Source of the DNA: an uncultured Paracoccaceae bacterium
GTDB lineage: Bacteria; Pseudomonadota; Alphaproteobacteria; Rhodobacterales; Rhodobacteraceae
DNA: 64,000 nucleotides
Assembly: GCA_947503965.1 (NCBI GenBank)
Contig: CANNFU010000006.1
Span: 186,001-250,000 of the forward strand
Reading direction: 5' to 3'
Positions 9,266 to 17,815 of the stretch are shown piece by piece. Every line of letters starts with the position of its first letter. The first letter of the stretch is position 1. Position numbers and translations under genes: made by a program. The notes under the pieces were generated by a model. That model had not been told where the DNA came from, made no database searches, and was given only the letters and a program-made list of their open reading frames with translations.

Positions 9266-9645
9266 ATGGCGAAGGCAGCCGTGTCTGAATAAACCCGCCA
9301 ATCCGCAATCAGCCCATCACGGAAGCGGTAGATATCGGTGCACGGCACGCGAAGTTGGGCACCGTCATTCAGCCGCGTGAAGTGGGATGAAACTTCAAAT
9401 ATCGCCACATCATCCCGACTGAACATCATATGGAGTGTATGCCCATCCCAGCGGACATGCTGCGTTTGCCATTCCATGTAGGATTTGATGCCATCCACGC
9501 CGCGCACCGGATCGCGATGCCCGACACGGTAGCTGACATCTGCGGTAAAGAATTTGGCGGCTGCGTCCCAGTCACCCTGCCCAATGGTGGCCTCCATTGC
9601 CTCAACAGCCTTGGTCAGCGACGATGGGGCAATAAGTGGCGTCAT
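9262..9645 (-). CDS. SnoaL/NTF2-like fold protein
   Basis: A 127-aa small alpha+beta barrel protein. The pattern AAKFFTADVSYRVGHRDPVRGVDGI, MEWQTQHVRWDGHTLHMMF and CTDIYRFRDGLIADWRVYSD matches nuclear-transport-factor-2/SnoaL-like proteins, which act as isomerases, cyclases or ligand binders. Substrate is not predictable. Its ATG overlaps the stop of the upstream glutathione transferase by 4 bp, so the pair is probably translated together, hinting at a shared small-molecule detoxification role (inference). Confidence 0.82.
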   Translation of the reverse strand: MTPLIAPSSLTKAVEAMEATIGQGDWDAAAKFFTADVSYRVGHRDPVRGVDGIKSYMEWQTQHVRWDGHTLHMMFSRDDVAIFEVSSHFTRLNDGAQLRVPCTDIYRFRDGLIADWRVYSDTAAFAI

Positions 9646-10274
9646 GGTTTAATCCCTTGGGTGGTCATTGCCGCGATGACTGCTTCCTCTTTGCAAATAC
9701 GGTCGTAGAACTCGCGCGTTTCAGGCCAGTCTGACAATCCACCCGGCATCATGAATGTAACCCAGCGCAGCATAGGCACAGCGTAGTAATCGACAACCGT
9801 CTGCCCGTCGCCAACAAACCAGCGGCGGTTTTTCAGATGGGCTTCGATCTGATCCAACCCGTTTCGAACCAGCGCGAGACCTGCGGACTTGACCTTGGCC
9901 GTGGCTGTCTTGTCATGATCCGTCGTATAGCGCTGCGGCAAAAAAAACGGAAAGAAAGCCGGGTGAAAATCACCGGTCAGAAAGGCGCACCATCTGGTGA
10001 CTTCGGCCCTTTGGCGGATGTCTTCGCCGCCAAGCAGGTCCGCGCGGTCATAGTGATCGCAAATGTACTGCCGAATGGCATTGCATTGGGTCAGAACATC
10101 ATTGTTCCCGATATCAAGGGCGGGAACGGCACCGCTTGGATTGATGGCTTTGTAGCTGTCATCGCGGGGGGCGTCTGTCAGATCGTAGTTTGCGCCAATC
10201 ACATTTAGCAGGATATGCGGCGCGAGTGAGCACGTACCGGGCCTGAAATAGAGCCTCAATTTTTCTTTCGGCAT
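9642..10274 (-). CDS. Glutathione S-transferase family protein
   Basis: A 210-aa cytosolic GST-like protein. The N-terminal thioredoxin fold reads KLRLYFRPGTCSLAPHILL, with SLAPH typical of beta-class-like GSTs, followed by PSGAVPALDIGNNDVLTQCNAI, the cis-Pro glutathione site. The all-helical C-domain contains the usual VGDGQTVVDYYAVPML segment. Conjugation of glutathione to electrophiles is the family activity; the specific substrate is unknown. It is the first gene of a two-gene operon with the SnoaL-like protein. Confidence 0.88.
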   Translation of the reverse strand: MPKEKLRLYFRPGTCSLAPHILLNVIGANYDLTDAPRDDSYKAINPSGAVPALDIGNNDVLTQCNAIRQYICDHYDRADLLGGEDIRQRAEVTRWCAFLTGDFHPAFFPFFLPQRYTTDHDKTATAKVKSAGLALVRNGLDQIEAHLKNRRWFVGDGQTVVDYYAVPMLRWVTFMMPGGLSDWPETREFYDRICKEEAVIAAMTTQGIKP

Positions 10275-10337
10275 GATACAAGCACCCGCGCATCGTTTGT
10301 GCAGGGGTATCTATGGTTGGTTCTGAAAGATTCCAAC

Positions 10338-10892
10338 CTACTGACCGATGAGAGTAGCGAGAATCGCCCTCGCATTGTCGCTGGACCAGTCGGCATCGCC
10401 TTGCATCCGCGCGATTTCATTTCCATCGGGATCAAGGATGATGGTCACCGGCAGGCCGAGCACCCCAAGGCTACGTGCAAGACTTTGCCGGGCATCTGTG
10501 TGCAAGGGCAGATTGTCGACACCGATCTCATCGAAAAACCGTTGCATGCCGGGCAGAGGATTGCGCCCTGTGGCAATGGTCACGACCTCCATATCGTCGC
10601 CCCCCATCGTGTCCTGCAGCGCCGACAAAAGCGGCATTTCGTGTCGGCATGGTGCGCACCATGTGGCCCAGAAGTTCAGCACCACATGTTTGCCACGGTA
10701 GTCGGCCAACGTCATTTCCGTGCCATCTTCTCCCATGAAAGGTACGTCAGAGCTGGCGACGGGTTCGGGATGGAAGATCAGCTTGCGCATGTCACCTGTC
10801 CGCAGTGCTTCGGCGGTCGCAACATCCGCCACACCGGGATTTGCAACGCTGACAAGGGCCGTATAAAGCAGGGCTGACAGTAACTTCCGCAT
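10338..10892 (-). CDS. TlpA-like thiol:disulfide oxidoreductase
   Basis: A 184-aa periplasmic thioredoxin-fold protein. It has an N-terminal signal/anchor ([19 protein letters not shown]), a redox motif WATWCAPC (C79/C82) with the reducing-type dipeptide AP, and the cis-Pro loop GLPVTIILD. TlpA/ResA/CcmG-type proteins reduce periplasmic cysteines, for example in cytochrome c or cytochrome oxidase assembly. The gene begins only 14 bp from the divergent argH start, so its promoter must lie within or very near argH coding DNA. The minus strand has a good Shine-Dalgarno sequence, AAGGAAG, in that gap. Confidence 0.9.
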   Translation of the reverse strand: MRKLLSALLYTALVSVANPGVADVATAEALRTGDMRKLIFHPEPVASSDVPFMGEDGTEMTLADYRGKHVVLNFWATWCAPCRHEMPLLSALQDTMGGDDMEVVTIATGRNPLPGMQRFFDEIGVDNLPLHTDARQSLARSLGVLGLPVTIILDPDGNEIARMQGDADWSSDNARAILATLIGQ

Positions 10893-10906
10893 GGGCGACT
10901 TCCTTT

Positions 10907-12304
10907 ATGACCAAATCCGCAAACACGATGTGGGGCGGGCGTTTTGCCGCCGGACCAGACGCGATCATGGAGGCGATCAATGCCTCGATCGGGTTTGACC
11001 GCCGCCTTGCACCGCAGGACATCGCAGGTTCACGGGCCCATGCCGCCATGTTGGCCGCCACAGGCATCATTAGCGATAACGATGCAGAGGCGATCCTGGA
11101 AGGTCTGCTCACCGTATTGTCAGAGATTGAAACGGGCGATTTTCCGTTCTCTGCCGCCTTGGAGGACATTCACATGAATGTCGAGGCGCGGTTAAAGGAA
11201 CTGATCGGCGAACCGGCTGGCCGGTTGCACACCGCACGGTCGCGCAATGATCAGGTGGCCGTGGATTTCCGGCTGTGGGTCCGTGATCAATGCGATGCGG
11301 CAGACGAGGCGCTGGCTGCGTTGCAGAAGGCGCTGTTGGGACAGGCAGAGGAGGGCGCGGATTGGGTGATGCCGGGCTTTACCCATTTGCAGACGGCACA
11401 GCCTGTCACATGGGGCCATCACATGCTGGCGTATGTGGAGATGTTTGGACGCGACCGGTCCCGCTTTGCGGATGCGCGCAAGCGGATGAATACATCACCC
11501 CTCGGCGCCGCAGCATTGGCGGGCACGTCTTTCCCGATTGATCGTGACATGACCGCGCAGGCGCTTGGTTTTGACCGGCCCATGTCTAATTCGCTCGACG
11601 CGGTGTCGGATCGGGATTTTGCGCTGGAATATCTGGCCGCTGCCAGCATCTGCGCAATGCATCTCAGCCGCCTTGCCGAAGAACTGGTGATCTGGTCCTC
11701 GGCCCAGTTCAGGTTCGTCAAGATGTCGGACAAATGGTCGACCGGATCATCCATCATGCCGCAGAAGCGCAATCCGGACGCCGCCGAGCTGATCCGCGCC
11801 AAGATCGGGCGGATTTTCGGTGCTAATGTCGCGCTGATGACGGTGATGAAGGGACTGCCGCTGACCTATTCCAAGGACATGCAGGAAGACAAGGAACAGG
11901 TCTTCGATGCGGCGGATAACCTGATGCTGGCCCTCGCGGCGATGACGGGCATGGTCGGCGATATGACCGCGAACAAGGGTAACCTGAAAGCCGCAGCATC
12001 CAGCGGATTTTCGACAGCCACCGATCTTGCCGATTGGTTGGTACGCGAACTTGGGCTACCGTTCCGCGAGGCGCATCACATCACCGGTGCGCTGGTAGCT
12101 TTGGCAGAGGACAAGGGGTGCGATTTACCCGATTTGACGCTGGAAGAGATGCAGGCCGAGCATGCAGACATCCGCAAGGATGTTTTTGATGTGCTCGGTG
12201 TCGACAACTCGGTTGCATCGCGCACCAGTTTTGGCGGGACAGCGCCCGATCAGGTCCGGGCGCAGATCGCCCACTGGACCAAACAGTTGAACGCAAGAGG
12301 CTGA
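10907..12304 (+). CDS. argH: Argininosuccinate lyase
   Basis: Splits argininosuccinate to arginine and fumarate, the last step of arginine synthesis. The protein is 465 aa, normal length. It has the fumarase/aspartase signature [12 protein letters not shown] (about 280-292) carrying the catalytic Ser loop, the substrate site [17 protein letters not shown], and the [10 protein letters not shown] motif. The start [13 protein letters not shown] is usual for this group. No strong Shine-Dalgarno is visible in the 14 bp separating it from tlpA; GGGCG is the only purine run. It is followed after 4 bp by a lipoprotein gene in the same direction, probably as an operon reaching lysA. Confidence 0.97.
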   Translation: MTKSANTMWGGRFAAGPDAIMEAINASIGFDRRLAPQDIAGSRAHAAMLAATGIISDNDAEAILEGLLTVLSEIETGDFPFSAALEDIHMNVEARLKELIGEPAGRLHTARSRNDQVAVDFRLWVRDQCDAADEALAALQKALLGQAEEGADWVMPGFTHLQTAQPVTWGHHMLAYVEMFGRDRSRFADARKRMNTSPLGAAALAGTSFPIDRDMTAQALGFDRPMSNSLDAVSDRDFALEYLAAASICAMHLSRLAEELVIWSSAQFRFVKMSDKWSTGSSIMPQKRNPDAAELIRAKIGRIFGANVALMTVMKGLPLTYSKDMQEDKEQVFDAADNLMLALAAMTGMVGDMTANKGNLKAAASSGFSTATDLADWLVRELGLPFREAHHITGALVALAEDKGCDLPDLTLEEMQAEHADIRKDVFDVLGVDNSVASRTSFGGTAPDQVRAQIAHWTKQLNARG

Positions 12305-12308
12305 CAAA

Positions 12309-12482
12309 ATGAAAAACATCGCTTTGATACTGGCCCTTGGTACGCTGTCGGCGTGCGGGGCGGATGGGCCACCCTTGCAGCCGAACGCAAATGTGGGCCT
12401 AAGTGTTGGGTCAAACGGGGTGAACACAACCGCTGGTATTGGCGCGTCCAACGGCACAGTTTCTTTGGGGCTGAGACTCTGA
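12309..12482 (+). CDS. Small lipoprotein of the argH-lysA operon
   Basis: A 57-codon reading frame: lipoprotein signal MKNIALILALGTLSAC with lipobox LSAC (Cys16), then a short Gly/Asn/Ser-rich tail ending SLGLRL. It would be processed by Lgt and LspA and membrane-anchored, leaving only about 42 residues. It sits 4 bp after argH and its TGA overlaps the DUF2834 ATG by one base, which strongly supports real translation. Similar tiny lipoproteins often follow argH in Rhodobacteraceae (family recollection). Function is unknown. Confidence 0.75.
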   Translation: MKNIALILALGTLSACGADGPPLQPNANVGLSVGSNGVNTTAGIGASNGTVSLGLRL

Positions 12483-12817
12483 TGCGTACGATTTACTTGC
12501 TGCTGGCCATTTGGGGCACCGTTCATCCGATGTACTATTTCATCAGCTGGTTTCAGGAAAATGGCTGGGATCTGATGGCCATGGTTGATGCCTGGCATGC
12601 CAACGCGGCCACCAGCGGTCTGGTCTGGGATCTGACGATTGCGGCTGTTGCGCTGACGATCTGGATCATCACAGAGGCCTTTCAGAAAAAGAACTACCTG
12701 AGCCTGATCGCGATTCCTGCGACCTTCTGCATTGGTGTCAGCTGCGGGTTGCCGCTCTATCTCTATCTGCGGTCCCGTGTCGTCTATTACAAAGACGAAC
12801 GTACGGTGCGCGTCTAA
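12482..12817 (+). CDS. DUF2834 membrane protein
   Basis: A 111-aa integral membrane protein with three hydrophobic segments: an N-terminal one at about 3-23 (IYLLLAIWGTVHPMYYFISW), LVWDLTIAAVALTIWIIT, and LSLIAIPATFCIGVSCGLPLYLYL. The layout and the WGTVHPMYYF / SGLVWDLTIA / GVSCGLPLYLYLR patterns fit DUF2834, whose role is unknown. The ATG at 12482 overlaps the lipoprotein TGA by one base, which decides the start over any upstream in-frame ATG. A 76-bp gap separates it from lysA. Confidence 0.85.
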   Translation: MRTIYLLLAIWGTVHPMYYFISWFQENGWDLMAMVDAWHANAATSGLVWDLTIAAVALTIWIITEAFQKKNYLSLIAIPATFCIGVSCGLPLYLYLRSRVVYYKDERTVRV

Positions 12818-12893
12818 AGGTCCCCCAATCTAGGGTTGGTCTTTGCCCGTGATCTGATATGTCCTGCATCGGTTTGGGACAAGGATCACCAGC

Positions 12894-14162
12894 GTGGACC
12901 ACTTTTTATATCGTGATGGGGCGTTACACGCCGAGGATGTGCCGGTCGCAGAAATCGCGGCTGCTGTAGGCACGCCGTTCTACGTCTACTCCACTGCAAC
13001 GCTGACACGTCATTTCAGGCTGTTTGATGAGGCGTTGGGTTTTGCCGACCACCTTGTCTGCTACGCGATGAAATCGGCCTCTAATCTAGCGATTATCAAG
13101 GTGCTTGCGAATGCGGGCGCAGGTATGGATGTGGTGTCAGGTGGTGAGTATCTGCGGGCCAAAGCGGCCGGTGTACCGGGTGACAGAATCGTTTTCTCCG
13201 GTGTTGGCAAGACTGCCGATGAGATGCGGCTGGCTTTGGAAGGCGGGATTCGTCAGTTCAATGTCGAAAGCGAGCCTGAGATGGTGGTGCTGGATCAAGT
13301 GGCGCAATCACTTGGTATGACTGCCCCGATCACCGTACGGGTGAACCCGGATGTGGACGCCAAGACCCATGCCAAAATCGCCACTGGTAAGTCGGAAAAC
13401 AAATTCGGTATCCCGATTAGCCGCGCCCGCGAAGTTTACGCCATGGCGGCCAAGATGCCGGGGCTGAAGGTCATCGGCATCGACGTGCATATCGGGTCAC
13501 AGCTGACTGAATTGGCCCCTTTTGAAGCGGCCTACCAAAAGGTCGCCGAACTGACCGCGCAATTGCGCGCGGACGGACACGAGATCAAGCGCCTTGATCT
13601 GGGCGGCGGCCTGGGCATTCCTTACGCGCGGTCCAATGAAGCCCCACCCTTGCCTACGGACTACGGTGCCCTCATCGAGCGTACTGTCGGCCATCTAGGG
13701 TGTGAGATCGAGATTGAGCCGGGGCGGCTGATTTCCGGCAATGCCGGCATCATGGTGTCCAAGGTGATTTACGTGAAATCAGGCGAGGACCGCGATTTTT
13801 TGATCCTCGATGGCGCAATGAATGATCTTATCAGACCCGCCATGTACGACGCATGGCACGATATCGTCCCGGTGATTGAACCCGCGCCGGGCGCGGAACC
13901 CGCAAAATATGACATTGTAGGCCCGGTCTGCGAAAGTGGTGACACATTCGCCAAGGGCCGCGTGATGCCCGCTGTCGGCCCTGATGATCTGGTCGCCTTC
14001 CGGTCCGCCGGGGCCTATGGGGCGGTTATGTCTTCGGAATACAACTCGCGCCCACTGATTCCCGAAGTTCTGGTTGATGGGGATCAATTTGCAGTTATCC
14101 GCCCACGCCCTACCTATGAAGAAATGATTGCGCGCGATACACTGCCAAAGTGGCTAGAGTAG
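12894..14162 (+). CDS. lysA: Diaminopimelate decarboxylase
   Basis: PLP enzyme converting meso-diaminopimelate to L-lysine, the last step of lysine synthesis. It is 422 aa, full length. PLP-lysine is in VCYAMKSASN (about K60), the His motif in DVHIGSQL, phosphate binding in LDLGGGLGIPY, and the catalytic Cys in GPVCESGDTF. The start codon is GTG, preceded by AAGGA with 8-nt spacing. It lies 76 bp after DUF2834 in an argH-to-TIGR02302 run. Together with dapA elsewhere in the window it covers the first and last steps of the diaminopimelate route. Confidence 0.97.
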   Translation: MDHFLYRDGALHAEDVPVAEIAAAVGTPFYVYSTATLTRHFRLFDEALGFADHLVCYAMKSASNLAIIKVLANAGAGMDVVSGGEYLRAKAAGVPGDRIVFSGVGKTADEMRLALEGGIRQFNVESEPEMVVLDQVAQSLGMTAPITVRVNPDVDAKTHAKIATGKSENKFGIPISRAREVYAMAAKMPGLKVIGIDVHIGSQLTELAPFEAAYQKVAELTAQLRADGHEIKRLDLGGGLGIPYARSNEAPPLPTDYGALIERTVGHLGCEIEIEPGRLISGNAGIMVSKVIYVKSGEDRDFLILDGAMNDLIRPAMYDAWHDIVPVIEPAPGAEPAKYDIVGPVCESGDTFAKGRVMPAVGPDDLVAFRSAGAYGAVMSSEYNSRPLIPEVLVDGDQFAVIRPRPTYEEMIARDTLPKWLE

Positions 14163-14205
14163 TCGCACCCATGGGAGAAAACCGCTGACCGATCAGCCGG
14201 ATCAG

Positions 14206-16845
14206 ATGCGACACCTCAAACTGCCCGTTGCCGCCACCCGCGCAGGCATGGTGGCAGAGCGCGTGGTCCGCTGTTTCTGGCCGCTTTGGACGGTGATCTT
14301 CCTGATCCTCGCGCCGCTGATGATGGGGTGGCAGGATACGCTGCCGCTTGAGGTGTTCTGGGGCGGGGCAGTTGTCTCGACTATCGCCCTTTTGACGGCG
14401 CTGATTTGGGGCGCACGCCGCTTTTCCATGCCGTCGCGGACCGAAGCATTGGCCCGGGTCGATGCTGCCTTGCCCGGGCGTCCGATTGCAGCGATTGCCG
14501 ATAGTCAGGCCATCGGCAGCGGTGATGCCGCGTCCGAGGCCGTGTGGCGCGCGCATATGCAACGCATGGCGGAGCGGACCAAGGACGCCCGCGCCGTTGA
14601 ACCTGACCTACGCGTCTCCGACCGTGATCCGTATGGCCTGCGTTTTGTGGCGCTTTTGTTCTTTGTCACGGCCTTGCTTTTCGGCTCGCTTTTACGGGTG
14701 GGTTCTGTTGGTGACATTGCAACGGGCGGCGAACAGACCCTTGCGATGGGGCCTGTCTGGGAAGGCTGGATCGAACCGCCGGGCTACACCGGCAAACCTT
14801 CGATTTACCTCAATGATGTGCCCGCCGGACCGCTTAGCGTTCCCGAGGGCAGCAAGATTACCCTGCGCCTTTATGGCGAGGTTGGCGCACTGACAGTTGC
14901 CGAAACAGTTTCTGGCAGGGTGGATGAACTGGGCGCTGCATCGGATGCGCAACAACAGTTTGAAATCACACAGTCAGGCACATTGTCGGTTGAGGGCGAA
15001 AACGGCATCCAATGGAATGTCACAGCCATCGCGGACACACCGCCTGAGGTGGAATTGACCGGCCCTGTCGAAGCTGACGCCATGGGCGAGATGTCACAGC
15101 CCTTTGCCGCCTTGGATGATTATGGTGTCGAAAGCGGCATAGCAACAATCGCACTGGATCTGACTGCGGTTGAACGGGTGCATGGCCTTGTCATTGATCC
15201 CGATCCGATCGAACCTTTGGTGCTGGATTTACCGATGCCCTTTACCGGCGACCGGTCTGATTTCGACGAATTCCTGATCGAGAACCTCAGCGAACATCCG
15301 TTGGCCAATCTGCCCGTGACCTTGCAACTGGAAGTCACCGATGCAGCGGGACAGACAGGTTCAACCGAAGCTGAACCGATGATTCTGCCGGGGCGGCGGT
15401 TTTTCCAGCCCTTTGCGCGGGCCGTGATCGAACAGCGGCGCGACTTGATGTGGTCCAAGGCGAATATGCGTCGGGTCGGCCAGATTTTACGCGCCGTGTC
15501 GCACCGGCCAGAGGGACTGTTTTCGAATGAAACCACCTACCTACGGCTGCGCACAATCATCAGGCGTCTGGATAACTTTCAGGACGTGGGGCTGAGTGAT
15601 GATGGGCAGGCTGAGATTGTGCAGGCCTTGTGGGATCTCGCGATCCAGCTGGAGGACGGGCGTCTTGCCGATGCGCGCGAGCGTTTGCGCCGCGCGCAGG
15701 AACGGCTGGCCGAGGCGATGCGCAATGGCGCGTCTGACGAAGAAATCGCCGAACTGATGCAGGAACTACGCGAGGCGACCAACGACTACATGCGCATGCT
15801 CGCGCAAGAGGCAGAGCCGAACGACGGCACCGATCAGGCCGATAACAGCCAGAACACCCAGCGCATGTCGATGGATGAGCTGCAGGCGCTGATGGACCGC
15901 ATCGAAGAGCTGATGCAGGAAGGCCGCATGGCCGAAGCGCAAGAGCTGATGGAACAGCTTAACCAGATGATGGAAAACATGCGCGTCACCCAAGGTGAAG
16001 GCGGCGATGGCCCACAAACGCCGGGGCAGCAATCCATGCAGGATCTGGCCGAAACCCTGCGCGATCAGGAACAGCTATCAGATGATGCGTTCCGCGATCT
16101 GCAGGAACAGTTCAATCCGGGCCAGGGCCAGCAAGGTCAACAGCAACAACCGGGCCAGCCGGGACCGCAAGGCCAGGGCCAACAGGGACAGGGCCAACAG
16201 CCCGGTCAGCCACAGGGCCAACAAGGTCAGCAAGGTGGGCAGGACGGTCAGGACGGACAACAAGGCCAGGGTCAGGGTGTCGGTGACGACGCGCAAAGCG
16301 GACAGACCGGGAATGGTACAGGTGGCGAGGGTGATCAGGATCAACGCAGCCTTGCCGAGCGGCAAGAGGCTTTGCGGCAGGAACTCCAGCGTCAGCGCCA
16401 GGGACTGCCCAATCTGGACGGTGAAGCCGGAGAGATTGCGCGCCGGTCGCTAGAGCGTGCAGAAGGTGCGATGGAGGGTGCCGAAGAGGCGCTGCGCGAC
16501 GGTGATCTTGCCGAAGCGATTGACCGGCAGGCCGAGGCGATGGATGCCTTGCGCAATGGCATGCGCGAATTGGGTCAGGCACTGGCGCAAAACCAGCAGG
16601 CCGAACCCGGTCAAGGGTCTGAACAGGGCGAGGCAGCGGGTCGACCCGTGCCTGGCGAACGTGATCCATTAGGTCGTGAAATTGGCAACACCGGGCAGAT
16701 GGGCACGGATCAGCAGATTTTGGGCCGCGAGGAAATCAATCGCCGCGCCGAAGAATTGCTGGGCGAAATCCGCCGCAGGTCCGCCGAACAGGACCGGCCC
16801 GAGGTCGAACGGGACTACCTGCGCCGGTTGTTGGATCAGTTCTGA
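14206..16845 (+). CDS. TIGR02302 family (DUF4175) membrane protein with Gln/Gly-rich tail region
   Basis: An 879-aa protein typical of Alphaproteobacteria and of unknown function. Two N-terminal TM segments (about 28-42 and 50-66) and a third at about 147-165 are followed by a beta-rich periplasmic part (about 190-400). Then come long charged helices, very Glu/Arg/Met-rich (about 460-640), a Gln/Gly/Pro low-complexity stretch (about 636-706), and a helical C-terminus. The first ATG is at 14206, but an in-frame CTG at 14185 (LTDQPDQ) has GGGAGA 6 nt upstream, so the true start may be there. It probably shares the lysA transcript. Confidence 0.88.
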   Translation: MRHLKLPVAATRAGMVAERVVRCFWPLWTVIFLILAPLMMGWQDTLPLEVFWGGAVVSTIALLTALIWGARRFSMPSRTEALARVDAALPGRPIAAIADSQAIGSGDAASEAVWRAHMQRMAERTKDARAVEPDLRVSDRDPYGLRFVALLFFVTALLFGSLLRVGSVGDIATGGEQTLAMGPVWEGWIEPPGYTGKPSIYLNDVPAGPLSVPEGSKITLRLYGEVGALTVAETVSGRVDELGAASDAQQQFEITQSGTLSVEGENGIQWNVTAIADTPPEVELTGPVEADAMGEMSQPFAALDDYGVESGIATIALDLTAVERVHGLVIDPDPIEPLVLDLPMPFTGDRSDFDEFLIENLSEHPLANLPVTLQLEVTDAAGQTGSTEAEPMILPGRRFFQPFARAVIEQRRDLMWSKANMRRVGQILRAVSHRPEGLFSNETTYLRLRTIIRRLDNFQDVGLSDDGQAEIVQALWDLAIQLEDGRLADARERLRRAQERLAEAMRNGASDEEIAELMQELREATNDYMRMLAQEAEPNDGTDQADNSQNTQRMSMDELQALMDRIEELMQEGRMAEAQELMEQLNQMMENMRVTQGEGGDGPQTPGQQSMQDLAETLRDQEQLSDDAFRDLQEQFNPGQGQQGQQQQPGQPGPQGQGQQGQGQQPGQPQGQQGQQGGQDGQDGQQGQGQGVGDDAQSGQTGNGTGGEGDQDQRSLAERQEALRQELQRQRQGLPNLDGEAGEIARRSLERAEGAMEGAEEALRDGDLAEAIDRQAEAMDALRNGMRELGQALAQNQQAEPGQGSEQGEAAGRPVPGERDPLGREIGNTGQMGTDQQILGREEINRRAEELLGEIRRRSAEQDRPEVERDYLRRLLDQF
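16118..16310 (+). repeat. Gln/Gly low-complexity coding repeat
   Basis: An imperfect tandem array of short units resembling GGCCAACAGGGACAG and GGTCAGCAAGGT inside the TIGR02302 gene. It encodes runs of PGQGQQGQ, QGQGQQ and GGQDGQDGQ. Synonymous codon changes (CAG/CAA, GGC/GGT/GGA) are mixed within it. This suggests selection on a flexible Gln/Gly linker rather than a very recent DNA duplication, although slippage is likely to vary its length between strains. Confidence 0.8.
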
Positions 16846-16848
16846 ACG

Positions 16849-17646
16849 CTATCCATTGGTTGACTGTGCGGGGGCGTCGGCACCGCCGGTATAGCTTTCG
16901 ATCAAGGCAGCAAGTGATTGAAACTGATTGTTAAGCCACAGCCTGATCTGATCAATCACCTCGACATAAGGCACCATGTACTGGCTGAACTGCGGCAGGG
17001 CCTCGTTGATTTGCGCCTGAAAGAAGTATGGTGCGACAATGATGCAAAGGATGAGCAGCACAAAAAAGAAACCACGGCGAAAACCGCGCCGTTTCACCAT
17101 CTGATATTGCTCTTCCTCTGTCAGACCCGATGTATCGCTTGCCTCTGCGCGGGCGCGCAAGGATGCGTTGATCTCGTCAATTGTGGGAACAGCGCGCTTG
17201 TTCGCCTCTGCCGCAGCGGCCCCCGCAGCGACGGCACCGGTTGAGGCCGCGGCGATCGCGGCGGGGGTGCGGGGCTGCTTGCCACTGTCCTCGGCTGCCA
17301 TCTGCGCGATGCGGCGACGGGTTTCTTCGACATTCACGCCCGGCGTGGTCGTCTGTTGTGGTCGCGCGGGTGGGTCGCCCTCGGCTGCGCGCGCCTTGTT
17401 TTCGTGCTCAACCTCTTGACGCAGGATACTGCTGACAGCGGAATCAAGCGGTTTGCGGGGTGGTGGTGCATCAACCGCGGGGGTGCTTAACAAAAGCTCA
17501 CTGCGCTTTCGTCCCACCGCCGCGGGCTTTTCGGTCTGAAACCATGTATGCGCACAGCTTGAACACTGCACATCGCGCCCACCTTCGGGGATAGCGTCGT
17601 TCGCGATGTCGTATTGTGCACCGCAGTTTGGGCAAACTAGCCTCAT
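16849..17646 (-). CDS. Zinc-ribbon (MJ0042-type) single-pass membrane protein
   Basis: A 265-aa protein. The N-terminus is an MJ0042/zinc_ribbon_5 finger, MRLVCPNCGAQYDIANDAIP with CSSC about 20 residues later (two C-x-x-C pairs). Then come a long disordered Pro/Ala/Arg-rich segment, a basic patch MVKRRGFRRG, one TM helix (FFFVLLILCIIVAPYFF, about 205-221) and a periplasmic helix. This topology is common in Alphaproteobacteria beside ftsEX; the function is unclear, though such fingers may bind nucleic acid or protein. The start MRLVCPNC is chosen because the finger begins there; the 19 upstream codons overlap a leader hairpin. It is divergent from ftsE. Confidence 0.85.
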   Translation of the reverse strand: MRLVCPNCGAQYDIANDAIPEGGRDVQCSSCAHTWFQTEKPAAVGRKRSELLLSTPAVDAPPPRKPLDSAVSSILRQEVEHENKARAAEGDPPARPQQTTTPGVNVEETRRRIAQMAAEDSGKQPRTPAAIAAASTGAVAAGAAAAEANKRAVPTIDEINASLRARAEASDTSGLTEEEQYQMVKRRGFRRGFFFVLLILCIIVAPYFFQAQINEALPQFSQYMVPYVEVIDQIRLWLNNQFQSLAALIESYTGGADAPAQSTNG

Positions 17647-17662
17647 ATTACTTCCATCCTTC

Positions 17663-17700
17663 TGCCCGGCAGCATGATCTTTTATTGTTATTGCCGGGCA
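17663..17700 (-). promoter_or_regulatory. Leader stem-loop upstream of the zinc-ribbon gene
   Basis: Perfect 9-bp inverted repeat, arms TGCCCGGCA (17663-17671) and TGCCGGGCA (17692-17700), with a 20-nt A/T-rich loop. It lies 17-54 nt upstream of the zinc-ribbon ATG on the minus strand, with AAGGATGGAAG between hairpin and start. It could be a 5'-UTR structure or a protein-binding site in the ftsE/zinc-ribbon divergent region. No T-run follows, so it is not a standard terminator. Confidence 0.45.
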
Positions 17701-17815
17701 CAATCTAGCAAGGGTCGCAACAAACGCAAAGCTTTTGCGTCATCGGCCAATGTCGGATCATTGAAACCTGTTGCAGTTTTCGGCAGAAGAGCGGTGTTGC
17801 GCAAAGGAAATCCAG

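Noticed and set aside
16118..16310. CRISPR-like or satellite DNA.
   Set aside because: Units are short, imperfect, in frame and without spacers; it is a Gln/Gly coding repeat in the TIGR02302 gene.
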